Part shown: positions 10,216 through 18,800 of the stretch, piece by piece
Numbering within the stretch: position 1 is the first letter of the stretch
Layout: each line of letters opens with the position of its first letter
Source: Microbulbifer aggregans
GTDB lineage: Bacteria; Pseudomonadota; Gammaproteobacteria; Pseudomonadales; Cellvibrionaceae
Direction of reading: 5' to 3'
DNA length: 64,000 nt
Assembly (NCBI RefSeq): GCF_020524005.1
Contig: NZ_JAIVKK010000001.1
Coordinates: forward strand, 434,001 to 498,000
The notes under the pieces: model-generated
Seen by the model: the letters and a program-made list of their open reading frames with translations, nothing else
The model's database searches: none
What the model was told of the DNA's origin: nothing
Program-made: the position numbers and the translations under genes

Positions 10216-10272
10216 CTTGCCCCCCTGCGGTGCTTTTCGATAGCAGGAGCCTATGGCCGCAGGGGTCAAATG

Positions 10273-10300
10273 AATGTCAGGGAATTGTAAAAAAAATGTA
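10273..10300 (-). promoter_or_regulatory. Three 11-bp-spaced direct repeats: likely response-regulator site for eptA
   Basis: On the minus strand TACATT (10300-10295), TACAAT (10289-10284) and GACATT (10278-10273) recur with exactly 11 bases from start to start. This is the geometry bound by OmpR/PhoB-type dimers. The array ends 58 bases before the eptA start, next to the gene pair for such a regulator. Seen directly: the repeats. Inferred: the regulator. Confidence 0.6.
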
Positions 10301-10344
10301 AAAACCGGTGTTCTTGCGTGTTTTTCCGCGCTATTTACTGGGCT

Positions 10345-11604
10345 CTAGGCTAAATCCACCCGAAAAGTACAGCCTTCACCCCCGGTCCGCTCGATATTCA
10401 CAGACCAGCCCTGCCGCTCACAGATGCGCTTTACCAGTGAAAGGCCGAGCCCCAAACCTTCACCTCGAGCCAAAGCGCCACGCTGAAACGGCATGAACAG
10501 GCGAGCTTGTTGTTCTGGCGCAATACCGGGACCGGTATCTTTCACCCGGAATCCCCCTTTGAGCAGGACCAGCTCAACCTCCCCCTCTTCCGTGTAGTGG
10601 AGGGCATTTCGCAGCAGGTTCGACATCACAGTGCGCAGAAATATGGCGTGGTAGCGCCCGGTATCTTTCGCCTCTACGACACAGCGATAGCCGATATTGC
10701 GAGCCGAAAACTGGTCAACCCATATTTCATTCTGTTCCGCGGCCGCATCGGAGAGCGAGAGACCACCACCCTGCCCTTCATCCGCACCATCCTCGCGGGC
10801 CAGCAACAGGAGCGTCTCCACCAGCTCCATCATTTCCCTGGTCGCTCGGCTAATGCGATCAACCTGGACGCGCTGCTTCCCATCCAAACCCGGCGATTGC
10901 TCCAGCAACTCGCAGGACGTACCGATGACCATAAGCGGTGTACGCAGCTCGTGGCTGACATCACCGGTAAACAATCTTTCGCGGTCAAGAGACCGCTGCA
11001 GCCGCTCAAACGTACTATCAAAGGCCTCTGCCAGACGCCCCACTTCGTCATCGGCATAGTTACTGGCCAGGGGTTCCTTACACACGCTGGTGGTACCGGT
11101 GCGCACTTTCGCCGCAAGTGACGTCACCGGCTGCATCACCCGGTTGGCAAGCAGTGATCCAAGTGCCCAGGCAATCAATACGCTACCAAGAAAACAGGTC
11201 AGTACCACCCTGAAGAGCAACTGTTCCCGCTGCTCAAAATCACTCTGGTCCTGCACCAGAAGATAATCAAAGCCATCACGTTCGCGTTTCAGCACGTAGT
11301 AGGACATATCGCCCTGAAAAGTTTCCGAGAAACCGGCTTTCATTTGCGCAAATTCCGCCGGGGGCGCGAGTTGTGGGTCGGCGTTGGTAAAGAGCCGAAC
11401 GCCTTTATCGAGGGTGAGCTCTCTGCCGGTACCCAGCGCATCCATGGCCAGCTGAAGCTCTGCATGCATATCTTCAGAGACCAGGTGCTCTTCTACCTGG
11501 TGGACAATTTGAACGATACCGATAGCAAACGCCCCACCTACCAAGGTCGTCATCAGTACAAAGGCCGCGACTATTCGCTGCTTGAGGGGTTGCCTGAGTG
11601 TCAT
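10345..11604 (-). CDS. Membrane sensor histidine kinase (PmrB/QseC-type)
   Basis: 419 residues. First membrane segment about 11-33, a periplasmic sensor part, a second membrane segment (LLFRVVLTCFLGSVLIAWAL), a HAMP region, the H-box VSHELRTPLM and an ATPase domain with NLLRNALHYT, DTGPGIAP and GLGLGLSLVKRI. It should autophosphorylate on the H-box His and control the neighbouring regulator. The ATG overlaps the regulator stop (ATGA, 4 bases), which decides this start against the longer frame to 11742. Next to eptA and a PAP2 gene, the likely signal is envelope damage, metals or cationic peptides, but the signal cannot be read from sequence. Confidence 0.92.
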   Translation of the reverse strand: MTLRQPLKQRIVAAFVLMTTLVGGAFAIGIVQIVHQVEEHLVSEDMHAELQLAMDALGTGRELTLDKGVRLFTNADPQLAPPAEFAQMKAGFSETFQGDMSYYVLKRERDGFDYLLVQDQSDFEQREQLLFRVVLTCFLGSVLIAWALGSLLANRVMQPVTSLAAKVRTGTTSVCKEPLASNYADDEVGRLAEAFDSTFERLQRSLDRERLFTGDVSHELRTPLMVIGTSCELLEQSPGLDGKQRVQVDRISRATREMMELVETLLLLAREDGADEGQGGGLSLSDAAAEQNEIWVDQFSARNIGYRCVVEAKDTGRYHAIFLRTVMSNLLRNALHYTEEGEVELVLLKGGFRVKDTGPGIAPEQQARLFMPFQRGALARGEGLGLGLSLVKRICERQGWSVNIERTGGEGCTFRVDLA

Positions 11605-12278
11605 TCCGCAAGCTCCGCGAGCCGATACCCGACGCCGTGGACGGTATGAATCAGAGGTTGCGCAAAGGGTTTGTCCACCACCAGGCGCAATTGATGGATA
11701 TGGCTGCGCAAACTGTCGCGATCCGGCAGATCTTCGCCCCACATCTCCATCTCGAGTACTTCGCGCTTGACGACGGCCGGGCTTTTCTTCATCAGAAGCG
11801 CGAGCAGCCTGGTGCCCATAGGATTGAGCTTTAATGTCTGCCCCGCTCTCGTCACCTGGTAAGTCGCTGGGTTCAACACCAGATCGGCAACCTGAAGCTC
11901 GGCAACGGAAACTCCGCGGCTACGACGTGTAATGGCCTCGATCCGGGCAACCAGTTCCGCCAGGGAAAATGGCTTCACCAGATAATCATCAGCACCCGCG
12001 CGAAGACCGCGTAAACGATCATCGAGGGCGTCGCGGGCCGTGAGCATCAGAATTGGGGTGTCTCGTCGCGCGTCTTCCCTTAAGCGCTGGCACAGTTGGT
12101 AGCCATCGAGGCCGGGGAGCATGATATCGAGCACGATCAGGTCGTAGTGCTGCGTAGCCGCGAGGTGCAGTCCGGTAATACCATCCTGCGCACAATCGAC
12201 CGAGTAACCATGCAGCTCCAGGTAATCAAGCACATTAGTGAGGATATCGACATTATCTTCAACGACCAGCACACGCAT
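11601..12278 (-). CDS. OmpR/PhoB-family response regulator
   Basis: 225 residues. Receiver domain 1-115 with acidic pocket E7/D8, phosphoacceptor D51 in LIVLDIMLPG, and the conserved Lys in DDYLVKPF; winged-helix DNA-binding domain from about 125 with RSHIHQLRLVVDKP and HTVHGVGYRL. It is the first gene of the set regulator, sensor, eptA, PAP2 and is preceded by GGAGG. It is expected to bind 11-bp-spaced direct repeats such as those found before eptA. PmrA-like function is inferred from context; the classic PmrA box CTTAAG was not seen. Confidence 0.92.
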   Translation of the reverse strand: MRVLVVEDNVDILTNVLDYLELHGYSVDCAQDGITGLHLAATQHYDLIVLDIMLPGLDGYQLCQRLREDARRDTPILMLTARDALDDRLRGLRAGADDYLVKPFSLAELVARIEAITRRSRGVSVAELQVADLVLNPATYQVTRAGQTLKLNPMGTRLLALLMKKSPAVVKREVLEMEMWGEDLPDRDSLRSHIHQLRLVVDKPFAQPLIHTVHGVGYRLAELAE

Positions 12279-12547
12279 TACGTAACCTCCGGGCCAATAT
12301 CACAAGCAGCGTCAAGATTCTCTGCGCATTACTGGCGCCACACAAGACTTAAACGTAGCCACGGGGGGCTGACCTTTGAGCAGGCTGAGCGATTACCGGG
12401 CCTGGCGGTTTACTGAAAAGAGTGACCAGGCCCGGATATCACATAACAATCGGCCCAATACTGGACCAACTAAATCAACGGTTCCCCCCCTGTACCTGCC
12501 ATTGAGGAGGCCCAGTCTGAAGTTGTGGTGTTAATTAAAATACCTAT
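12279..12547. other. Intergenic region with a large inverted repeat
   Basis: About 270 bases between the kinase gene end and the response-regulator start, both read leftward. A perfect 10-bp inverted repeat, CCGGGCCTGG (12396-12405) and CCAGGCCCGG (12426-12435), has a 20-base loop and could end the kinase transcript, though no T-run follows. The regulator promoter must lie to its left; no clear promoter boxes are seen. Confidence 0.4.
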
Positions 12548-15500
12548 TCACCAACTCTTGTCGAGCCTAGCCAGTTCTTTTTTCGCCCAGTCATTCCCTT
12601 CCCGTGCGGCTTTCTGGAACCACGGCACGGCTTTACTTTGGGACTTCTCGACATCCCCCCAGCCGTTCAGGTAGGCAGATCCCACCCAGGTCATGGAAGT
12701 GGCATTCCCCAAATCGGCGCCAGCACGGAAAAACTTCAGGGCCTTGGCCCGGTTTTTCGCCACCCCGCACCCCTCGTAGTACAGGTAACCAAGCTGGTTA
12801 TTGGTGAGACGATTTTTACTGTCAAGGTTGTAAGCTTTTTTGTACATCGCATATGCATTATCGCACTGTCGGTTTTCAAGTTTACTAAGATATATCTTGC
12901 CGGCACTATTCGCCGCTGCTGCATCCTTGTGCTCGTCGGCAAGTTTCTTGTGCCAAAACAGTGCCTTGTCCAGATCCTGCGCGACACCTCGCCCATTCTC
13001 ATAATTACTGGCAACCCAGCCCATAGATGATTTGCTGCCAGCGCGGGCCGCCTTCAAGAAGTAGTCATGTGCCTTACTGCGATTTTTTTTCACGCCCAGG
13101 CCGTTGAAATACAGGTACCCCATCTGGTTGAGTACGTTCGAATCCTCGGGTTTGAGATCGTAAGCACGGCGGTACCAGCTATAGGCCTGGCTGCCATTTT
13201 GGAGCTGTTTGTCGTTTATGAAAAAATAACCCAATTGTCTTGCCAGAGAGAATTTGGCAGCGTCAGACTCTGCGACCTCGAATGCCATCTCCCAGTACTT
13301 AACGGACGTGTTGATATCAACTTTTACGCTGTCACCCTCTTTATATATATCACCAAGCTTCTTATAGACGTCAAAATCCGCACCTTTTTCAGCTGCCACC
13401 TCCAGATAGCGCAGAGCTTTCGCTGCGTCCGGCTTGACCAGATCGCCGCCGTAGTACTGGTCCCAAGGGTAAGTATCTTTGCCGTACAATTTGGCAAGTG
13501 CCACGGCAGACTCACCACTACCTGCAACAAGCGCCAATTCAAGATTCTCAAATATCTTTCTTTGAATATCGCGCTGACTTTCCTGGCCTTCGCGGTCAAC
13601 GGTCAATTCGTATATATCAAGCCACATATCAGCCACTTTCACTGCCAGTTTATTATCATTGGCAACCAGCTCCTGCAATTTTCCCCATTGCTCTGGCAGG
13701 GCGTCCTCTACCTCGCGCGCACTGGTAAATTTTGTGAATCGCTGCGAAACGGCCACTGCCAAATGGAAAGCTGCCGCCTCTTTATCCCCCTTCGCCAACA
13801 GTGCCTGCGCAGCAAAGTTATTGATCGGGGAACCAAAAAGCATGGAGGCATCGTCACCGGCAAGTATCTCTTCCACCGCCTCAAGCAGGCGCACTCGCTC
13901 CGGGTCACGATTCTGGCCCGCCAGTACATACTCAATGGTCAATTGACTAAGATATGCTTCCTTCGCCAGTGCTTCGTAGTCCTCGTCTTCCCGGGCTTTT
14001 CCTTCTAATTGCGCAACAAGAAGTTTCGCCGCCTGTAGGTCCGGTGCCGGCATCGCGGGATCGGGCACAAACTCCAGATCATATTCACCTTCATACAGTG
14101 CAATCAGTGAGAAGACAGCATCTTGCGAGCCGCGTTCCACCGCACTTTCCAGCAAAGGCTTGAAGCGCTTGTTCAATGTCGTAATTTTTCCAGCTGCCTC
14201 GCGGTCACCGCGGCGATAGGCATCAACTAAAGCGTCGCTCTTGCGAGCATATGCCACTATATAGGCTGGTTCATATTCACCTTCAACGGCTCTGTCCAGA
14301 TAGTCAAGCACCAATGCTTCCGTCAATCCATCCACAGATTCATTTCGATCAACTAGCTGTTGGTACAGGAAGAAACCGACAAGATGGTTACCCTCATCTG
14401 CCATACGCTTAAACAAGGCAAACCGCACCTGCTTACTTTCAGCCTCCTCGTCGTCAAAACTGAAATCGAGGTTCAAAGAGTATGCTTTATACAATTCCTC
14501 ATCCGTCTCACTCACATAACGCCAGTTCGCTCTTCCTCGACTTACCAGGTTCAGCGCAGATCGATTGCGGAACTCGATCAGTTCCAGGGCTTCTTTCCAC
14601 TGACCTTGCTGCCGAACACTGTCAATGCGATCTTTCAACTCATTGATGTAGATCACTACCTCACGAGTAAGCTGACATGAAAATGCGTCCCCGGCCACCC
14701 GTCGTTTTTCGTTGACAATGATAGTGGCATCACAAACGTTATCGTCGGTCAATGCTTTCCACTTTGCCTCGACTTCTGCACTGTCGTCCAGCGCCGACAT
14801 CAGCCCATCCACAGATTCCAAATTATTCATACGACGCTGGAGCTGGGCACTGGTTTTTTCCAGCACTCCAGTCGCCGCCGTAAAATCACTATCCGAAATC
14901 TGTGCCTTGGCCATGGCAATTTCACCGGCGACTTCCACGTCGTCGCCACCAAATACCACGCCGTTCAGCAGTCCCATACGTCGTTCATGGTGTTGCTGCT
15001 GCTGGCGTTTTTCTTCCAGCGCGCTTTGAAAGTGTTTTTTGTCTGCACTAGTGCGCGCATTGCGCAAGGAGGATTCCAGCCGCTCAATATCGCTCTCGTA
15101 GTCGCGGGTCTCGCGCTCGAAATTACGTTGATAATCTGCCAGGCGCTTCTGGATACTTTCGATCATGCCCAGCAGGCGCGTGGCTTCGGCCTTTTGCCGG
15201 GCGAGCTCTTCCTGGGATACCGGCTTGATGCTTTGCCAGAGTTCACCAAAATTGGCGCTGGTGGCCAGGCTGCCGACGCCCACAATGGCCACCAGGGCCG
15301 CCGCAGCAATACCGACGCCTTTCCAGGGCAACGCGGGCATGGCAATACCTTTGCCTCCGCCTGTCAAGGCCGCGGCGAAAGCGGCAATATCTGCAAAGCG
15401 TTGTTGCGGGTCAGTGTCCAGCGCACGGGTGACCGCCTTGTTGAGACGACCGCTGATGTCTTTACGGTGGGTTTTCAGGGGCTTGATCATACCCGCGGGT

Positions 15501-16432
15501 ACTTCTCCGCTGAGTAGCTCATAGGCCATTACGGCGAGGGCGTATTGATCGGCCCTGCCGTCCACATTTTTGGTGCCCTTCAGCTGTTCAGGGGCCATGT
15601 AGTAGGCGGTACCCATAGCGGCGCCCGTCTGGGTACGCTGGCTGGTGGACATCAGACGCGCAATGCCGAAGTCCATCAGCTTGTAGTTGCCGTCTTCGGT
15701 GAAGAAAATATTTTCCGGCTTGATATCCCGGTGCACAGTGTACTGGTGGGCGTAGGCCAGGGCCGCGCAGACCTGGGCCAGTATTTCTACTGCCTCAGCT
15801 TCGGAGAACTGCTGCCGGGCAAGCTGGCGGTTTTCCATCATGTCACGCAGGGTCTGGCCTTCCAGCAGCTCCATGGTGATAAAGAAGAAGTCACCGCCCT
15901 GCTGTACGTCAAACACATTGACGATATTGGGGTGGCTGAGCTTGCTGGACAGGCGCGCCTCGTCGAGAAAGCGCTCACGGGCGCGCTCGTTGCGGATCAG
16001 TGCGGGTAGCAGCACTTTGATGGCAATGTCTTCATCACGGTTGGCATCGTGAGCACGGAACACAGCACCCATACCACCGAGGCCAATCTGCTCCTTGATT
16101 TCATAGCGCCCAGCCAAAATAGTACCCGGCTGCAAATCAATCTGAACCTGGGTGCCCTCTCCGAACTGGGTAGCGGATTGCGGCAGGTCGGCCATTTTGG
16201 TCTGGCTCAGCGGATTTGCTGAATTGCCAGGCTGTGCCGGGTTGAGCAATGCGCTCTGCACACTATCCAGTTGTGCCAGCATCTTGCCGTACTTGGCCTT
16301 GAGTACATCGGTGGGCGCCTTGGCCTGCGCCTGTTGTAACTGCAGACGCTTTGCCGCCACAGCCTGCTCTATTTCAGCCTTACCGGCACTATCCCCCAGC
16401 CCCAACAGGCGCAATGCTTCTTCGCGTTTCAT
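12548..16432 (-). CDS. Membrane Ser/Thr protein kinase with Sel1-type repeats (kinase 1)
   Basis: 1294 residues. An N-terminal helical module (about 1-65) contains APTDVLKAKY; a linker carries LSQTKMADLPQSATQF. The kinase domain (about 110-357) keeps GLGGMGAV, K139, HRD at 234-236, DFG at 254-256 and the activation-segment MGTAYYMAPEQ, so it looks active. One membrane helix (about 371-390) puts the rest in the periplasm: a coiled coil with PVSQEEL near its start, a long helical part, then Sel1/TPR-like repeats (about 1000-1290) with motifs such as GYLYFNGLGV and KAHDYFLKAAR. Sel1 repeats bind proteins. It is the last gene of an operon with PP2C, Hsp70 and a second kinase. Orientation in the membrane is inferred. 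Confidence 0.9.
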   Translation of the reverse strand: MKREEALRLLGLGDSAGKAEIEQAVAAKRLQLQQAQAKAPTDVLKAKYGKMLAQLDSVQSALLNPAQPGNSANPLSQTKMADLPQSATQFGEGTQVQIDLQPGTILAGRYEIKEQIGLGGMGAVFRAHDANRDEDIAIKVLLPALIRNERARERFLDEARLSSKLSHPNIVNVFDVQQGGDFFFITMELLEGQTLRDMMENRQLARQQFSEAEAVEILAQVCAALAYAHQYTVHRDIKPENIFFTEDGNYKLMDFGIARLMSTSQRTQTGAAMGTAYYMAPEQLKGTKNVDGRADQYALAVMAYELLSGEVPAGMIKPLKTHRKDISGRLNKAVTRALDTDPQQRFADIAAFAAALTGGGKGIAMPALPWKGVGIAAAALVAIVGVGSLATSANFGELWQSIKPVSQEELARQKAEATRLLGMIESIQKRLADYQRNFERETRDYESDIERLESSLRNARTSADKKHFQSALEEKRQQQQHHERRMGLLNGVVFGGDDVEVAGEIAMAKAQISDSDFTAATGVLEKTSAQLQRRMNNLESVDGLMSALDDSAEVEAKWKALTDDNVCDATIIVNEKRRVAGDAFSCQLTREVVIYINELKDRIDSVRQQGQWKEALELIEFRNRSALNLVSRGRANWRYVSETDEELYKAYSLNLDFSFDDEEAESKQVRFALFKRMADEGNHLVGFFLYQQLVDRNESVDGLTEALVLDYLDRAVEGEYEPAYIVAYARKSDALVDAYRRGDREAAGKITTLNKRFKPLLESAVERGSQDAVFSLIALYEGEYDLEFVPDPAMPAPDLQAAKLLVAQLEGKAREDEDYEALAKEAYLSQLTIEYVLAGQNRDPERVRLLEAVEEILAGDDASMLFGSPINNFAAQALLAKGDKEAAAFHLAVAVSQRFTKFTSAREVEDALPEQWGKLQELVANDNKLAVKVADMWLDIYELTVDREGQESQRDIQRKIFENLELALVAGSGESAVALAKLYGKDTYPWDQYYGGDLVKPDAAKALRYLEVAAEKGADFDVYKKLGDIYKEGDSVKVDINTSVKYWEMAFEVAESDAAKFSLARQLGYFFINDKQLQNGSQAYSWYRRAYDLKPEDSNVLNQMGYLYFNGLGVKKNRSKAHDYFLKAARAGSKSSMGWVASNYENGRGVAQDLDKALFWHKKLADEHKDAAAANSAGKIYLSKLENRQCDNAYAMYKKAYNLDSKNRLTNNQLGYLYYEGCGVAKNRAKALKFFRAGADLGNATSMTWVGSAYLNGWGDVEKSQSKAVPWFQKAAREGNDWAKKELARLDKSW

Positions 16433-16480
16433 GACTTGTTACCGTTGTTTTTTCTATTTTGTAAAAGGTTCTGATATTTA

Positions 16481-17266
16481 CTATCGGCGCCAACGCCGCA
16501 AGAGGCCTTTCAACCCTTGGGCTGAATGCTCCAGCAATACAAAACTGAAGTTATCCTTGGCACTCGTTTTCTGAATTGCACGTGTTAGTGAACGCGCCGT
16601 ATCATCCAAGTTATCGCGTGCAAGCAGTATTGCGCTCAGCTCATCAAATGTGAGCATGTCGCTTACCCCGTCTGAACAGAGCATCAGGCCACCGGCCCCA
16701 CTTGGTTTGTAGTGGGTTTCACCCGGGCGAAGGTGGGTAATCTCTTTAAGCCCGAGAGCCTGGCTGATCAGGTTTTTCTTTGGGTGCTCCTGGGCCTCTT
16801 CCGCACTCAATACCCCGCGCATTACCAGCTCTTCCACGAAGGAGTGGTCGCGGGTGAGTTGTTGTAGCTGGCCCTTTGCGCTCCAGGCGTAAACCCTGCT
16901 ATCGCCGCTCCACACCAGTCGGAAGCCACGTTTTTCCTTTTGTACAGCCACCAGCGTGGTACCCATACCCGCTTGCTCGGGATTTGCCTTTGCCGCAGCC
17001 TTGATCGCCAGGTGCGCGCGCTGCACTGCTTGCTGCAAGCCGTCCCCCGCCGCAACATCCGCAGCTACCGAATCCACCGCAAGCTGGCTCGCTACTTCAC
17101 CGGCGGCATGCCCTCCCATACCGTCGGCCACGAGCCATAAGCCCAGCTCATCGTCAGCAAAAACGGTATCTTCATTGTGGTCACGTACATGGCCCACTTC
17201 AGATATGGCGACGCTTTTTACTTGCACCTGCATCTTTCCTGGTTCCCGCAGCTCACGTATTGACAT
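16481..17266 (-). CDS. PP2C-family Ser/Thr protein phosphatase
   Basis: 261 residues, one soluble PP2C domain with its metal-binding motifs: GHVRDHNED, VADGMGGHAAGE, GDSRVYAW, CSDGVSD and the final KDNFSF. It removes phosphate from Ser/Thr and would oppose the kinases on both sides. ATG at 17266 overlaps the Hsp70 stop by 14 bases; a second ATG 11 codons inside (17233) is also possible. The kinase 1 gene starts 48 bases downstream. It resembles PppA/Stp-type phosphatases found with bacterial Ser/Thr kinases; no type VI secretion genes are near. Confidence 0.93.
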   Translation of the reverse strand: MSIRELREPGKMQVQVKSVAISEVGHVRDHNEDTVFADDELGLWLVADGMGGHAAGEVASQLAVDSVAADVAAGDGLQQAVQRAHLAIKAAAKANPEQAGMGTTLVAVQKEKRGFRLVWSGDSRVYAWSAKGQLQQLTRDHSFVEELVMRGVLSAEEAQEHPKKNLISQALGLKEITHLRPGETHYKPSGAGGLMLCSDGVSDMLTFDELSAILLARDNLDDTARSLTRAIQKTSAKDNFSFVLLEHSAQGLKGLLRRWRR

Positions 17267-18764
17267 CCATTTTCTGCAACCAGCCCTGCTGCTCGAACAG
17301 GGCGCGATCCAGAGCTTCGGTTTCTTCGTCCATCACCTGACGAATTTCCCGGCCGGTTTCCGGGTCGCGGGCGGTAATGGTGACAATGCCTTCCAGGTCG
17401 TAATGCATTTTAATTTCTACCGGGTACTTCCTGCGTGGACGCTCAATAGGGCCGAAGGCAAAGTAACCCAGACTCTTTTCTTCCCCGCCATCGCCCTCAC
17501 CGCGCTTTTGCACCGCCTCGATAATCATACGGGTCTGGTCATCACGGGTGGTATAGAAGGTGGTACTCGCGCTGGCAGGCACCGCAGAGTTCTGGTCAAT
17601 CAGCGCTTTAACTGTTGGCTGACCGTCACGCCCCAGGGTACGGATACCCAGGTCGTAGGAGCAGATGGACTGCAATGCCTTGCCGCCGGACTGGCCAAAC
17701 GCCTGCTGGGCCAGAATGGCCGCGCCGTAGGCCACGGCCTGATGCGGCTGTTTGCATACAAGTTGATCCCGCGCCTTACCACTGGCGCGGGCTACTTTGT
17801 CCAGCACCAGCGGCAACAGGGAGGAACCACCGGTAAGCAGCACCGTGTCGATAAAACTCCAGTCCATACCGGATGCCTGCAGCGCTCGTTCGCACACCGC
17901 GAGGGTGTCATCCACAAAATCGTCGATCAGCTGATTAAAACGGTCCTTGGTCAGGATAAATTCCAGGGTACGGCCACCGATCACCAGGGTCTTGTTCACT
18001 CGTCCCTTACCTGGCTTGGCAAGCGTGTGCTTCGCCTCATTGGCAAAACGACGCAGGCTCTGCTGCGAGGCGGGATCATCGGGCTTGAAGCCGTGTTGAC
18101 GTTCAAACTCCTCGACAATAAAACGCACGATGCGCTCATCGATATGTTTACCCCCAAGCCGGTTACTACCCTCCGTGGCCAGCGCATAAAGCCCATCTTC
18201 CGAAGACTGCAACACAGTGGCATCAAAGGTGCCGCCGCCCAGGTCGTAAACAAACAGCGTCTGCTCGCCACCTACCTGATGCACCCCATAAAATGTAGCC
18301 GCGGCCACTGGCTCCTCGATCAGCTTTACCTGGGAGATACCGGCCATCTGCGCCGCAAGCTTGGTGGCGCGGCGCTGGGCGTCATTGAAATTGGCAGGTA
18401 CGGCGATCAGCACCCCGCCGATGTCCTCATGGGCGAAGGCGTCCACATCCTTCAGGATTTTTTTCAGCAGCAGCGCAGACAGTGCCTGCGGATACCATTC
18501 CCGCTTGTCGCTGTCGGTAAACACCGGTGTGTTGGCTTCCATCTCCAACTTGAAAAAACGCGCGTGGGGGAGGCCCGGCTCGTCTTCCAGAATTTCCTCT
18601 ACCGGCGTGCCCACCAGGCAGCCCTCTTCCCCCAGATGCACCACACTGGGTGTGCGGAATTCATTGGCGTCGTGAAAATCGGGAAACAGCGTCGGCTGGC
18701 CGTGGTCATTGACGTAAGCCGCAACGGTGAAGGTGGTTCCCAGGTCTATTCCCAAATACAGCAA
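17253..18764 (-). CDS. Short Hsp70-family chaperone without lid domain
   Basis: 503 residues. The nucleotide-binding domain shows LGIDLGTTFTVAA, IEEPVAAATFYG, YDLGGGTFDATV and LTGGSSLLPLV; a beta-type substrate domain follows (about 385-490). The protein ends about 130 residues earlier than DnaK, so the helical lid is missing. It probably folds, holds or senses a client tied to the kinase pathway. No DnaJ or GrpE gene is present, but the kinases have J-like N-termini. The start is TTG, with GGAG seven bases upstream and no nearby in-frame ATG. It is packed between kinase 2 (36 bases) and PP2C (overlap). Confidence 0.92.
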   Translation of the reverse strand: MLYLGIDLGTTFTVAAYVNDHGQPTLFPDFHDANEFRTPSVVHLGEEGCLVGTPVEEILEDEPGLPHARFFKLEMEANTPVFTDSDKREWYPQALSALLLKKILKDVDAFAHEDIGGVLIAVPANFNDAQRRATKLAAQMAGISQVKLIEEPVAAATFYGVHQVGGEQTLFVYDLGGGTFDATVLQSSEDGLYALATEGSNRLGGKHIDERIVRFIVEEFERQHGFKPDDPASQQSLRRFANEAKHTLAKPGKGRVNKTLVIGGRTLEFILTKDRFNQLIDDFVDDTLAVCERALQASGMDWSFIDTVLLTGGSSLLPLVLDKVARASGKARDQLVCKQPHQAVAYGAAILAQQAFGQSGGKALQSICSYDLGIRTLGRDGQPTVKALIDQNSAVPASASTTFYTTRDDQTRMIIEAVQKRGEGDGGEEKSLGYFAFGPIERPRRKYPVEIKMHYDLEGIVTITARDPETGREIRQVMDEETEALDRALFEQQGWLQKMDVNT

Positions 18765-18800
18765 TTTTTTACTCCGAATTTTATTGCACTCTGTGATCGG

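Noticed and set aside
12396..12435. Perfect 10-bp inverted repeat as a factor-independent terminator
   Set aside because: The stem is real but the loop is 20 bases and no T-run follows in either direction, so it is only noted in the intergenic entry.
12279..12547. Classic PmrA box near the two-component genes
   Set aside because: No CTTAAG-N5-CTTAAG-like pair was found; a lone TTTAAG is not enough.
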